Below are positions 38,101 to 45,404 of a stretch of DNA of 64,000 nucleotides, in pieces; within the stretch, counting starts at the first letter, position 1, and each line of letters opens with the position of its first letter. The stretch covers positions 24,537,870 through 24,601,869 of the forward strand of contig NC_091940.1 of assembly GCF_041260155.1 (NCBI RefSeq), given 5' to 3'. The DNA is from Ptychodera flava. Lineage: Eukaryota; Hemichordata; Enteropneusta; Ptychoderidae. A program made the position numbers and the translations under genes. The notes below the pieces were generated by a model. That model saw only the letters and a list, made by a program, of their open reading frames with translations. It was not told where the DNA came from and did no database searches.

Positions 38101-38413
38101 TTTTCAGCAAATCCGGGAAATCCAGTTTGGTGTATTTCATTCCCAGAGGACACGGAATGTTCACCACATCAGCGGCGAGCTGCACAGTCTCATCGCTGTT
38201 GGCAGCGTTGTCTTGCAAATGCTGCTCAAGCCTGGCTCTCGTATTCCGTATTGTCTGTTCGACGGTGAGAGCGAGGGTGGTGTGTGGCACTTGGCTGCCG
38301 GTGTTGGCAGACTGACTGCTATTGGTGTCACCACCGTCATCACTTCTGTCCGGTGATGGGAGGGGGATTCTTGGATCAAAGTGTGGGGCTGAATATCCTT
38401 CAATTACAGACAT
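7340..38413 (-). CDS. RNF31: RNF31/HOIP-type RBR E3 ubiquitin ligase locus (20 coding exons chained)
   Basis: HOIP is the catalytic subunit of LUBAC and makes Met1-linked ubiquitin chains. Exons on the minus strand, first to last: 38413-38084, 30034-29888, 27866-27570, 27143-26673, 25930-25690, 24417-24270, 23709-22402, 22184-22044 or -22080, 19686-18886, 17963-17709, 16267-16064, 15079-14879, 14358-14185, 13500-13402, 11771-11679, 10799-10685, 10430-10203, 9192-8999, 8530-8365, 7378-7340. Nearly all junctions agree in phase. Domains in order: PUB, B-box-like zinc finger, two NZFs, coiled coil, Gln/Tyr-rich region, UBA, RING1, IBR, RING2 with catalytic Cys (GGCMHF), LDD. Total coding is near 1,870 codons against about 1,070 in human HOIP; the extra lies in exons 4, 7 and 9. 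Exon 8 runs into a stop and exon 9 has its own ATG, so the locus may yield two proteins of about 1,015 and 855 residues. Frame conflicts exist in exons 4, 8 and 17. Confidence 0.9.
8365..8530 (-). CDS. RNF31: RNF31 exon 19: LDD, second part
   Basis: [19 protein letters not shown] matches AHYKEYLVSLINAHSLDPA of HOIP, followed by the LDD helices. Ends HRLLE in phase 0 (donor GAG|gtgagt). Confidence 0.94.
8999..9192 (-). CDS. RNF31: RNF31 exon 18: LDD, first part
   Basis: Contains [21 protein letters not shown] and PGYAGLC, the zinc-finger-bearing start of the LDD that places the acceptor ubiquitin for Met1 linkage. A Gln/Glu/Ala insert precedes it. Starts in phase 0, ends phase 2. Confidence 0.94.
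10203..10430 (-). CDS. RNF31: RNF31 exon 17: catalytic RING2 (frameshift near its 3' zinc site)
   Basis: Starts [23 protein letters not shown]; the Cys of GGCMHF is the thioester-forming residue of HOIP, with the following His also kept. After KTKCNQF the frame as written continues to TAG at the bases encoding HHPR, while the expected sequence ([18 protein letters not shown]) sits one base out of frame between about 10280 and 10300 and then runs to donor AAG|gttagt in phase 0. One extra or two missing bases explain this. All other RING2 and LDD features are preserved, so sequence error is more likely than decay. Confidence 0.88.
10685..10799 (-). CDS. RNF31: RNF31 exon 16: end of IBR and helix to RING2
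   Basis: [21 protein letters not shown] completes the IBR (His and Cys ligands) and the helix before RING2, ending KENGI. 115 bases, so it leaves one base (phase 1), which with exon 17 forms Asp before the first RING2 cysteine. Confidence 0.93.
11679..11771 (-). CDS. RNF31: RNF31 exon 15: IBR
   Basis: Thirty-one residues CDFGFLN...[16 protein letters not shown] supplying five IBR zinc-ligand cysteines. Too short to appear as a long open frame, but phase 0 and homology fix both ends. Confidence 0.93.
12155..12495 (+). repeat. Dispersed repeat family E, copy 1
   Basis: The stretch from tgcgcctcgaaagtgaaag through the gaaattcaaaatgg core to gagtccgaatatctgtcc is shared with 60800-61150 in the same order and, inverted, with about 37040-37290. 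It lies in an RNF31 intron and has no coding frame. Class unknown. Confidence 0.65.
12649..13259. mobile_element. Foldback MITE with TTAA ends
   Basis: Two arms of about 220 bases (12649-12872 and 13034-13259) are inverted copies of each other around a loop of about 160 bases. The ends read cTTAAAGGGGAAGTTCA and TGAACTTCCCCTTTAAg, so the element proper begins AGGGGAAG inside a TTAA on each side, as expected for a piggyBac-type target duplication. It sits in the RNF31 intron between exons 14 and 15. No transposase is encoded. Confidence 0.8.
13402..13500 (-). CDS. RNF31: RNF31 exon 14: RING1-IBR linker
   Basis: Thirty-three residues ending [12 protein letters not shown], matching LMRDPKFLWCAQ of HOIP. 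The first IBR cysteine is here. Acceptor cctattag, donor ATT|gtaagt, phase 0. Confidence 0.93.
13626..13826. repeat. Pentanucleotide (TTTGA)n minisatellite
   Basis: About 200 bases of TTTGA units with interspersed TGTGA variants, in the RNF31 intron between exons 13 and 14. The minus strand shows a meaningless Lys/Ser/Asn/Gln repeat frame. Confidence 0.95.
14185..14358 (-). CDS. RNF31: RNF31 exon 13: RING1
   Basis: Fifty-eight residues carrying the remaining RING1 ligands, [16 protein letters not shown] and [12 protein letters not shown]1 recruits the E2~ubiquitin. Phase 0 at both ends (acceptor tttttacacag, donor GTT|gtgagt). Confidence 0.95.
14879..15079 (-). CDS. RNF31: RNF31 exon 12: pre-RING helix and start of RING1
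   Basis: Sixty-seven residues with [11 protein letters not shown], the counterpart of VYALPSWGRAE in HOIP, then the first RING1 pair CEIC. Phase 0 junctions. Confidence 0.95.
16064..16267 (-). CDS. RNF31: RNF31 exon 11: UBA region, second part
   Basis: Sixty-eight residues beginning [12 protein letters not shown] with the second UBA-like helix set ([13 protein letters not shown]) and the PFLDRLW motif, matching HOIP. Acceptor ccgcag and donor GAG|gttagt, both phase 0. Confidence 0.93.
16507..17481. mobile_element. AGTCCCCA-ended foldback element with internal tandem repeats, copy A
   Basis: The element opens AGTCCCCACTTGTTA and closes with a strong hairpin (tccccccggac...gtccgtgggga) ending TGGGGACT, the inverse of its first eight bases. 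Inside are five copies of a unit of about 150 bases containing catgaaaaaatcgtaataaa and caaattgacgtgcat, followed by a GGACGGA/CGCACG-rich spacer. The unit is open on the minus strand for 239 codons, an effect of the repeat. It lies in the RNF31 intron between exons 10 and 11. Confidence 0.8.
17709..17963 (-). CDS. RNF31: RNF31 exon 10: UBA region, first part
   Basis: Eighty-five residues, phase 0 at both ends. [14 protein letters not shown] and [16 protein letters not shown] align with the HOIP UBA segment (VPLQWLRSELP, NLDEAVEECVRTRRRK). In vertebrate LUBAC this part binds the UBL domains of HOIL-1L and SHARPIN. Confidence 0.95.
18886..19686 (-). CDS. RNF31: RNF31 exon 9: Gln/Tyr-rich region and pre-UBA helix, possible separate start
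   Basis: Open from an ATG at 19684-19686 ([15 protein letters not shown]) for 267 residues to donor AGG|gtatgt, phase 0. The first 200 residues are rich in Gln, Tyr, Asn and Pro, like a prion-type disordered region. The last 60 are charged and helical and end [15 protein letters not shown], matching the start of the HOIP UBA region. The acceptor that would be needed at the 5' end (ggatag) has a poor pyrimidine tract, so this is either a first coding exon or starts later at the internal acceptor atgttacag (19115), whose phase fits the second frame of exon 8. Confidence 0.85.
19738..21093. mobile_element. 1.36-kb element with terminal inverted repeats
   Basis: The ends are inverted copies: CATAGACCCTCGAG at 19738 and CTCGAGGGTCTATG at 21093. 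The left repeat runs to about 19810; the right begins near 21000 and carries an extra segment between its two matching blocks. Flanking 7-mers ggttcag and gtttcag differ at one base and may be the target duplication. The interior is not palindromic and has no long open frame, so the element is non-autonomous. Its left end lies 52 bases from the ATG of RNF31 exon 9. Confidence 0.75.
21545..21624. mobile_element. Short TTAACCCTTTG foldback element
   Basis: About 80 bases that open TTAACCCTTTGAACC and close GGTGCAAAGGGTTAA, able to form a hairpin. The same termini recur elsewhere in the window (4075-4090, 34014-34559), which suggests a MITE family inserted at TTAA. Confidence 0.65.
22044..22184 (-). 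CDS. RNF31: RNF31 exon 8: Lys/Glu-rich coiled coil with in-frame stop
   Basis: Follows exon 7 in phase 0 across acceptor aaaccag. The frame gives 34 strongly helical residues ([12 protein letters not shown]...) and meets TGA at 22080-22082. A second frame carries on with protein-like residues ([13 protein letters not shown]) to a donor AAG|gtaaaa at 22044. Either this is the C-terminus of an N-terminal protein, or the donor CCG|gtgaaa just before the stop is used, or one base is missing. Confidence 0.65.
22402..23709 (-). CDS. RNF31: RNF31 exon 7: coiled coil and two NZF fingers
   Basis: A single exon of 436 residues, phase 0 at both ends. Residues of the exon in order: Pro-rich start (RKPPTPPRP), a charged helical/coiled-coil region near 70-170 ([13 protein letters not shown]...), a Pro/Gly/Met-rich stretch, NZF1 ([18 protein letters not shown]), and NZF2 ([10 protein letters not shown]...CSIC). 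NZF2 has the Trp and the Thr-Phe pair that binds ubiquitin in other NZFs; NZF1 lacks the Trp. The coiled coil is not a feature I know from vertebrate HOIP. Confidence 0.93.
23821..23955. repeat. Small inverted repeat in an RNF31 intron
   Basis: Arms aatgtacccc...cataatgg (23821-23847) and ccattatggg...ggtacatt (23929-23955) match over 27 bases with one mismatch, around a loop of about 80 bases. It is between exons 6 and 7. Probably a degenerate foldback element. Confidence 0.7.
24270..24417 (-). CDS. RNF31: RNF31 exon 6: short linker
   Basis: A 148-base exon between acceptor ttttactcacag and donor AGT|gtaagt. It starts with the one base that completes a Gln codon and ends in phase 0, in full agreement with exons 5 and 7. 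It encodes a Ser/Thr/Pro linker containing KKPIPAPR, a possible SH3-type ligand. Confidence 0.85.
25690..25930 (-). CDS. RNF31: RNF31 exon 5: B-box-like zinc finger
   Basis: Eighty residues with the Cys/His pattern CDLCG...[23 protein letters not shown], matching the N-terminal zinc finger of HOIP that precedes the NZF fingers. The exon starts with two bases (phase 1) and ends CA|gtatgt in phase 2. Confidence 0.92.
26063..26110. repeat. (AAAT)n microsatellite
   Basis: About 48 bases of AAAT/AATA units in the RNF31 intron next to exon 5. Confidence 0.95.
26673..27143 (-). CDS. RNF31: RNF31 exon 4: Ser/Pro/Thr-rich linker (frame conflict)
   Basis: The 3' part is clearly coding: [15 protein letters not shown] is followed by donor CTAG|gtaagg in phase 1, which fits exon 5. 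That frame is also open to the 5' acceptor, but there it needs phase 1 while exon 3 ends in phase 0. The phase 0 frame reads 51 protein-like residues ([15 protein letters not shown]...) and then stops. A missing base, an unseen microexon, or an acceptor inside the exon (ctaaccag, in phase) would each resolve this. Confidence 0.75.
27570..27866 (-). CDS. RNF31: RNF31 exon 3: end of PUB domain and linker
   Basis: Begins [12 protein letters not shown] and DGLAYPDE, aligning with the last PUB helices of HOIP (VLRLYGYTEE, DGLSFPE). A helical stretch and a Gln/Ala/Pro linker follow. The donor after ATG (gtatga) leaves phase 0, which does not match the frame used by most of exon 4. Confidence 0.9.
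29888..30034 (-). CDS. RNF31: RNF31 exon 2: PUB domain core
   Basis: Forty-nine residues with the PUB signature [12 protein letters not shown] and VRFSNAVF, closely matching HOIP. In vertebrates this surface binds the PUB-interacting motif of OTULIN and SPATA2/CYLD. The Asn before AVF is kept, while the residue before it is Ser rather than Asn. Both flanking junctions are phase 0. Confidence 0.93.
30829..30878. repeat. Near-perfect short hairpin
   Basis: atcatagacggtagaggg pairs with ccctctactgtctatgat with only one G-T position, around a loop of about 14 bases. It could be a microMITE or a hairpin RNA; nothing in the sequence decides between these. Confidence 0.7.
31663..32234. repeat. Inverted repeat pair with arms of about 89 bases
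   Basis: Left arm 31663-31751 and right arm 32145-32234 are inverted copies, sharing gaagatacctgactctg/cagagtcaggcatcttc, the run tttttacctctcc and its complement, and gccgcaaagattcc/ggaatctttgcggc. The loop of about 390 bases includes an A+T-rich tract near 32040-32090. Confidence 0.75.
34014..34559. mobile_element. TTAA-ended MITE of about 545 bases
   Basis: Begins TTAACCCCCTTGAGTGC and ends GCACTCAAAGGGTTAA, an inverted pair with TTAA at both outer ends. The interior includes oppositely oriented matches (gacaaattttatc / tgcggacaaat). It lies in the first RNF31 intron and encodes nothing. Confidence 0.7.
37040..37290 (-). repeat. Dispersed repeat family E, inverted copy
   Basis: Read on the minus strand it matches the copy at 12155-12495 around accattctctt, tttgatactagag and gaaattcaaaatggccgcc. 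It is shorter and more diverged. Confidence 0.6.
38084..38413 (-). CDS. RNF31: RNF31 exon 1: N-terminus and start of PUB domain
   Basis: ATG at 38411-38413 gives 110 residues ([12 protein letters not shown]...). A pyrimidine-rich tract ending in ttcaag abuts the ATG, so a 5' untranslated exon probably splices exactly here, or coding extends further upstream. About 45 Ser/Asp-rich residues precede a part that aligns with the first PUB helices of HOIP (LLKRNTA against LVRCNA). The donor is AAG|gtaggt, phase 0. Confidence 0.85.
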
Positions 38414-40239
38414 CTTGAACAAAAAACAAACTTCGTTGACTTTTTAATCACCGGAAACTAACTTTTAGTTACTGGGCTGCCTGAAAAACAGAAGTAAAAA
38501 TATTCACTCAACACCTGTTTATATAACATGAAAGGCAAAACCAAACCACCTGAAATTTGCAGATCAATCATGTGACCTTACCTCGATCAGGGGGTCATCT
38601 CTACATGCCCCTTACCATCTTTGCAGACAACAATGCTTGAAACTGCCCAATATTCACCGGGATCAACATTTGTGACTTTCTTGTAAATGTTTTGTCATTG
38701 GCATTATATAGTTCTTGTGTAGTTTAAACATCTTTCGATGCAACTGGAATGAAAACTGGGGCTGTGCATTTCAGTATGATTACATTTTCAGTAATGGACA
38801 ATTTTTTCCAATATATTCAATGGATGTTCATTGAAAACATTTCTTTTAAGACTTTTACTGCCACTTTCACTTGTCTGCCAAATAATCATTACATCCAGTG
38901 AGCATTCTGCAGGTTGATAATGAGATTTTCACAGGGGATGTCCGACAGTCGTCAAAGTAAATGTGACACTGACATTACCAATGCGCTTCATCCCCTGTCA
39001 ATGAAGACTTAACGGTAGTTATTAATCTGGAATATGTGTACTTGTTCCTCTTTGCCAATTTTCATGAGAAAATTTAAGACGATTTTAGGAACTTACACAC
39101 CCAGAGATTCTTCTTCTAGAGAAGTATTAAAAGGATACTTATACATAGGGACAATGTCCCTGAAGCTTTTAAAAGTGTTAGTGATTGAATTCCAGGGCAT
39201 GACTTTGATGTTAAAAAGTACTCATGGAGTTGATCCACATGGCTGAAATACATATTTCATGTCAATGACAATTATGTCTTTTTGCAGACGACATCACAGT
39301 CACTATTGAGTATCATTGAATAAATGCGAAAATATGCAAAGAAAGCAATTGTGAACTTTTCCAGAACAATATAATCCAATCTAAAATTTGATAGTGAACA
39401 TACTGGTTCACCTTTTTTGAATGCCCAAATGTCTATTAAATTGCAAAGAACCACTCTGTCAAAAGAAGTCTCCATATCGGGAGAAATTCTCCTGATCAGG
39501 GGGGTCATTTTTCTCCCGATACTTTAGTATTAGTTTACCTTGCAGCTTGCTGTCCTATAAGTAAAGGCTGGACTTAGATTAGAAAGAAACACCATAAGGG
39601 CTGGTACTAGAGGGCGCAGTGGGTTGTTGCATGGAAGCAGCAGCGATTCTACCTCCATAGTTATTGAAGGTTACCAACAAGAATGCATGAGGGGAATCCC
39701 TAGGTTATGACACATCAACACATGCTGTGGAATGGTGTTGTGTACTTATGCTTCCTTGTATGATGATTCCTGGCTTGTCAAAAATTCTGTCTTCCAATAC
39801 ATGATTACACTTACAGCCAGGGAGGAAAGGGTAGCTGCAACTTTAAGACAATCAAATGTCCCGTCACAGAAAACTACTGGCTTTACGTATTGGAAGCACC
39901 ACAGACACAAATAACAAGAGATAAATTTGACGACGCAGCAATGATTTGAAAATGGCGTAAATATGAAGCAAATTCAACTTCCGCTTGAATTTTAGGCTAC
40001 GTTCATCGAAGTCTAAACGAGTGCTTTAATATGGTGACGAAAAGCCTGATTACGAGTCTTGAAATTTACTTTTTTTTTACATACACTATGCAGTATGGGG
40101 AACAAAAGGTCTTATCTCTCGCTCTCTCAAAGTCTGTGGCATGTGGAGTCCAGAGCAGAGAACGCGTCCTGGTTTGAAATTTTAGAGACAGTTTAGCAAG
40201 TGGCCAGTTGAACGTCGCGATAAAATATACCTCACACGA

Positions 40240-40680
40240 TACTATCAATAATGTATTAGATAAAGCTTCTAGAAATACCAACTAGAGGCAGATAAAATAA
40301 GTTCGTATCCGTTAGCTGCCTATGGCACAATCTCTTAGCTCGAAAACGTTGGTATGTTTACCTTAGAACCCAGCAATGGACAGGAACACTGAGGCGGCCA
40401 TATTGCGCGGTCGTTACTTACAGATTGAACAGTGAGCTTACGAAAAACACTTCGTTCGTGTTGAAACGTTGATTCTGTGAGTGTACAAATATTACTTGGA
40501 ACAACATCTTTTAGGTGGGCATTCTGGTAGCACCTGCAAAACACGTTTCCGCAAATCCAACAACCAAGAGCAGTCAGTGCTTTTTGTACGTCAACAACCA
40601 GACTAAATTTAGTCATAAAGTAATGCAAACGGTACATCGCATCCCGTGATGAGGGACTTTCCCATTACCTCTGACCTGTA
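40240..40680. repeat. Dispersed repeat family F, copy 1
   Basis: Shares, in the same orientation and order, gataaagcttctagaaatacca, acttcgttcgtgtt, gtacaaatatta, aacatcttttagg, ggcattctggtagcacctg and cattacgt with 62850-63390. A 100-codon open frame across it on the minus strand is part of the repeat rather than a gene of its own. Confidence 0.8.
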
Positions 40681-40959
40681 CATTACGTCATCATTTTGCC
40701 GATCAACAAAGACAGTAGAAAAAAATAAGATATCTTTATCACGGTCGATTTTTTTTTCTTATCTTACCTATTCATTTTTGTAGATTTTACAGTGCTTAAC
40801 GTACAGATGTGTGAAAAAAATGTTCTTTGTTCATTGTATCGTGTGTGCCCAGTCATCTGTGCGCAAGGGTTTGTGGGTACAGGATGGAGGGGATTCCCAG
40901 AATTGCATGCAAATTCGTGATGTTTTAAAAACGAAAATACCACGGCTGCCGCTAGCCGG

Positions 40960-41088
40960 GGAACCTACGGGGACCCAGAAGTCTGGCTGTTGTTATTGTT
41001 ATTTTTATTGTTTTGTTGTCTGTGTTTATTAGTCGTGTTCTTGTTCTTGTTCTTGTTGACCAATAAAATTAAACGAACATAACTATTG

Positions 41089-41120
<32 letters not shown>

Positions 41121-41360
41121 CAAAAGTAATCATTATGAATAGAGTGTACGTTTAGAGAGTGAGATAATGATAACGTCCTTACAGTCCTTTGTTAGGACAT
41201 TGATATTCAGTTTGAAACGACAAAAACAACAACACAGTAGTTATGTTCGTTGAATTTTTTGGTCAACAACAACAACACGACTACTGAACATAAACCACAA
41301 CACAAACAACAACAACAAAACAACAACAACAACGGACTTTTAGGTCCCATGTGGGGCAAC
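40960..41360. repeat. (TTG)/(CAA)-rich foldback element
   Basis: aacgaacataactattgtgttg near 41070 is mirrored by caacacagtagttatgttcgtt near 41230, and the outer parts (gggacccagaagtc and gacttttaggtccc) also pair. The arms contain (TTG)n at 41088-41119 and (CAA)n near 41300-41335. A palindrome centred near 41170. Confidence 0.7.
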
Positions 41361-42424
41361 AACTTCGCTTTTGTCAGTCCTTCAGGGTCTTGATATATAT
41401 TTACTAAGATATCTGCTGATATTTACAAAAAGGGTCATAAATTTTGTATGACTCGTTTCTATCGTGGACATACGTCCAAGTACGCCGGATGTTCTGTCTA
41501 TTTTTTTGTTTAATCATGTTTATTTGTTCTTTGCTCTTCCATTCAATTTATTTATTTATATATTTCATAGTATATTGTAAGGATGTTGTTGTTTTCCTTT
41601 AAGGATGGAGGGTTCATGATAACTGGGATATGATAGCTTATGTTCATATTTTTTTTGAAAAAGATAAATTTATTTCAACGCAGTCGCAAATAAAAACAAA
41701 TCTACATAACTGTGAATGCGTTAAATGCAACTTGCCTGAAAAAAAACCCCCAAAAATCAGTCATTTAACTACAACGATCATCATATAAATGCATTCAGAA
41801 TGGATTCATCTCCTTCAAGTCTTACAAGGCTTGAAAACTTTGTGATAAAACTTCTATGTTGGTATTAGCTACCACGGTTTGTATCAGCGCAGACGCCGCC
41901 AACGACGAAACTGTGAAACAGCTACCCTGAGATAACGGAATCAATTCAATGTGCTTTGCTTGAAAAGTCACCGTAAAAACAGGTTCAATATATTAGTTTC
42001 TTTTCTGCTCTTCAGTACATGGAAATTTTTCAAGTCACCAAATGCATGAAATGGATCACATTTGACATGATTGTTGACGGCGTGTTTAAAATAGTATCTG
42101 TGTAGGCCTATACAGTCAAACCAAAATAAAGTCCATATATAATAATATGGATATTTTTGATATATGAGAGCATAAGTGCCCTGCAAGTGCCTGTGTATCG
42201 GAGTATATTGTGTCATGATATTTTTGTCTTTCAAAATTATTTTACAGAAATCGCATTTATTTACAGAAAGTGTGTGCGCGTTAGTTGTTAGAGATACTTC
42301 ATCATTGAATCTTGGGAGGCAGTAAAAATGGCGGGAAACAATATTTTTCGCATTCATTCTTAATTTCGGATTTTGCATGGCATATAAAATGCATCTCAAA
42401 ATAATATCAACCTTCTCAACCTAC

Positions 42425-42685
42425 CTTCATTTGAATGTTATTTGAGCGGACCAATAAGTTTATGGCTGCATGAAAAATCTTGTATCCATTTCCCGCTCTG
42501 ATCACTCCCGCCAAAGATCTAATTGTTGAATCCTTATTATCAGTCCCTCCGCCTACCTGGAATGTGACATTCAGTCGAGTCTTTGCATACACCTCACCCG
42601 CAACTGCTGCCAATAGCCGCTTTTGTGCGGCAGAGATCAGAGTCTTTGTGGACGCATCCTGCGACGCCTCGCTGGGGTGCGACCT
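42425..42685 (-). CDS. Unassigned open stretch, possible exon
   Basis: Open for 87 codons between an acceptor-like cgctag and a good donor AAG|gtaggt, phase 0 at both ends. The residues look protein-like (KRLLAAVAGEVYAKTRLNVTFQVGGG..., then RAGNGYKIFHAAINLLVRSN) but match no family I know, and there is no ATG until near the end. Because the donor phase fits the ATG-abutting acceptor of RNF31 exon 1, it could be an upstream RNF31 exon; it could as well belong to another gene or be chance. Confidence 0.3.
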
Positions 42686-42755
42686 CTAGCGACAGCATTC
42701 ATAAAACTTTCGGTTGGTCAGGTTCGAGGGACACGAGTCGAAGAGTGAGTTCATC

Positions 42756-43173
42756 TGAATTTTGAATCCCGGAACCTCGCATCAATGCATCCTGCATGTA
42801 ATGATAGATAATAAGCCTACAGGTTCTGAAAATGCAGAAACTGCAATTCGTCCATTTTCTTCATTGTTGCAGAAATTCTTTAATAGTGTAGAAGACGGAC
42901 AACAAAAACAAAGTATTTTAACTGAAGACCTTACTTGGAATAATTTCTCATTTCAACAGGATCGCTCATTGATTCCTTGCGACGGTGACAGCTCTTGTGA
43001 ACACTTGATAGCAAGATCGCGATTTGTTGCACTCTAAAAGGATGGTGCTCCTGACGGAAACATTGATGATGCTAGCGTCGAAGGCGAGGGTCACATCAAT
43101 ATTACCGTCATGAGCACCAGCACGACACGCACACACCCAAGATATGAACGACGAGTGGAGTTCCTTTAACTTT
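42756..43173 (+). pseudogene. Open stretch interrupted by one stop codon
   Basis: From an ATG near 42800 the frame gives 78 residues (IRPFSSLLQKFFNSVEDGQQKQ...) to TAA at 43035-43037, and then the same frame continues with 44 protein-like residues (DGNIDDASVEGEGHINITV...) to a second stop at 43171-43173. I recognise no family. A broken small gene or a repeat-derived fragment are both possible; chance is not excluded. Confidence 0.25.
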
Positions 43174-43219
43174 ATTTCACCCGCTCTGTTGATGATCCGC
43201 TTAACAACAAAAATGGCTG

Positions 43220-43700
43220 CACGGTAGAATATACATAATATTATGAATGGGATGAATGCGCATATTCATATCGTGAAAGCACATCATAACAACATAAACA
43301 CAACTGATATTATAGTAAATGCTTACCTCAACGTAATAAATCCACATAATATATGATACATGCATGCACACCACGATGTGATAATGCATATAATGGTATA
43401 ATAAATGCACACCACAATGTTAATGTACATAGTGATATAATAAATGATAAATGCAAATAATGATATAATAAATGCACACAAAAACATGACAAATGCACGC
43501 CGGGCACAATATGATATAGCAAATGTACACCATAACATAATAACACACATGCACATAATGATATGGCAAATGCACACCATGACATGACAAATGCACATAA
43601 TGATATAGCAAATGTACACCACAGCGTGACAAATGCACACAATGATATAATAAGTGACACCACAGCGTGATAAATGCATATAATTGCACACAAAAACAGC
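43220..43700. repeat. Degenerate minisatellite of about 30-45 bases
   Basis: Units of the form aatgatata-(a/g)(t/c)aaatgcacacca recur about a dozen times. All three minus-strand frames are open through it, which explains several overlapping Cys/His/Ile-rich open frames; none is a gene. Confidence 0.85.
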
Positions 43701-43724
43701 ATGCACAGAGTGATGTAAGTTATT

Positions 43725-44562
43725 CAGGGCTCGAAATTAGCGGTAGTCCCGCGTCCACACGTCCCGCGTCCACGTCCGACTTTTCCCTGGGGCTAATAAA
43801 ACCCATGAAATGGTAGTCCACACGGACTACCAAAGCCTGGGACACGAAATTACTCAGTGGGCGACAAGATGTTGATCTCTGTGAGATGACCGGCTCTCAT
43901 ACAGTCAACGCAGCTGGACACAGAATGGACAGAATATGACTTTGTTATGCAAATTGAAAGGTGACATTGCAGTCGAATTTGTTGCGACAAACTTTTAATA
44001 AAATATCATTATCTGAACTGATGTACTCAGATGACAGGCTCGGGAAATAATGGCCGATGAAAATTCATTTTCATAGTTATTTAATCACAATGTATCAATC
44101 ACAATTAAACACAAAGTTATTCAAACTGCAAAGAAAAAGCTGTCGGGCCATCCACAAATTACGCTTTCCGAAGTGTACAAGATCATCCCATGATAGTGTA
44201 CTATGGTGGAGAAATATTGTCAAAACGAAAGTATTAGGAACGTGACTGTACCAAGTTAGGCCAATTTAGCCATGTTATGTTTATACGTGCTGAGTGAAGT
44301 GTCATGGCGAACATCAAAATTTGCATATAAGCTCTGCGTATGTGTCAAACTTTGAGGCGTCATCGTTCTATTAAGGCTATGATAATCTGCGGGTATTGAT
44401 GTAAAAATAAATCTTTCATTGTCTAGATATAAATAAAAATATCCTTTACAGAGAAAATTCTTCATTCATGCATGGGCTACCAGACCATGTCACTGGACTA
44501 CCAACTTCAGAATATGGTAGCCCAATGGGACTACAAGGGAAAAAAGTTAATTTCGAGCCCTG
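43725..44562. mobile_element. Element with CAGGGCTCGAAATTA termini
   Basis: Ends CAGGGCTCGAAATTA (43725) and TAATTTCGAGCCCTG (44562) are perfect inverted repeats of 15 bases. Near each end is a tract with ggtagtcc or ggactacca motifs. Length is 838 bases; no transposase frame and no clear target duplication, so it is a non-autonomous DNA element, superfamily undecided (CAGGG ends occur in hAT-like and other groups). Confidence 0.75.
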
Positions 44563-45355
44563 TTACATGCCTTAATGTGCGTGCAAAGCAGTGGATTGAT
44601 TTGAATAGGAACACCCGGGGAGTTAGCGGGCCGTGTGAACGATGAACTGACCGGTTTTCATAGTTACCAGGTCTGGTGAAGCCATTTCACGTTTTCAACG
44701 TGAAACTAGACGCTTAACGCTAAATGTAAAATATCAATGTGCGCACTGCTATTTTGACTTTTTTGTTAAAATCTGTTTGATGCTGGTCGATGATGGTAAA
44801 ATTGTTTGTGAATGCCCAGTGGTAAAGGCACATATTTATGTTCTAAATGAACACCTTGGTTCAGCGAATGCCCATATTGACGCAGTAATTGCAAATGGAG
44901 AAGTGATGAATTCACAAATAGTGTGGAAAATGGACAACATGTGACAGCAAGCAACTGCATTCCATAGTGTACAGTTATAACACGCCATATGCCCGTTTTT
45001 TTTCACAGGTGCCTGGGCATTGCCGGTGTGGTATACATACACGAGACGGCAAGATGCGCTGAAATACCTGCTGATTTGTCAACTTTTTATTGGTAAGAGG
45101 TAAAAATGTTTGAGTATGATTGAGAAGGACTAATGTGCTTTGACCCTACGTCGAATGTTACCACTTTCGATGCTTGATAGGTGCATTTTTGGCGATGGCA
45201 AAATGTGCGTGAAAATGAAGAGACATCCCTTGTGTATAGTTGGGCTGTATTGAATTTTGCAGCGCATACTTTGTTCTTTTCTGCAAATGCGATCAACAAC
45301 AACAACTTTACTGAGTCCAAACATATTTTTATTTTTCTTCATTTTTTAAATGTTT

Positions 45356-45404
<49 letters not shown>

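Larger units (their letters stand above)
38414..42424. other. Upstream flank or 5' intron of RNF31
   Basis: This stretch holds a dispersed repeat (40240-40680) also present at 62850-63390, a (TTG)n foldback near 41.0-41.3 kb, and otherwise A+T-rich sequence without a supported exon. If RNF31 has 5' untranslated exons they should lie here or further up. Confidence 0.4.

Noticed and set aside
40335..40637. A 100-codon minus-strand frame with several Cys, considered as a 5' RNF31 exon
   Set aside because: It lies inside dispersed repeat F, which has a second copy at 63 kb, and no splice phase fits RNF31 exon 1.
43201..43706. Three minus-strand frames of 89-127 codons rich in Cys, His and Ile
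   Set aside because: All three frames are open through the same minisatellite, so openness reflects the repeat and not selection.
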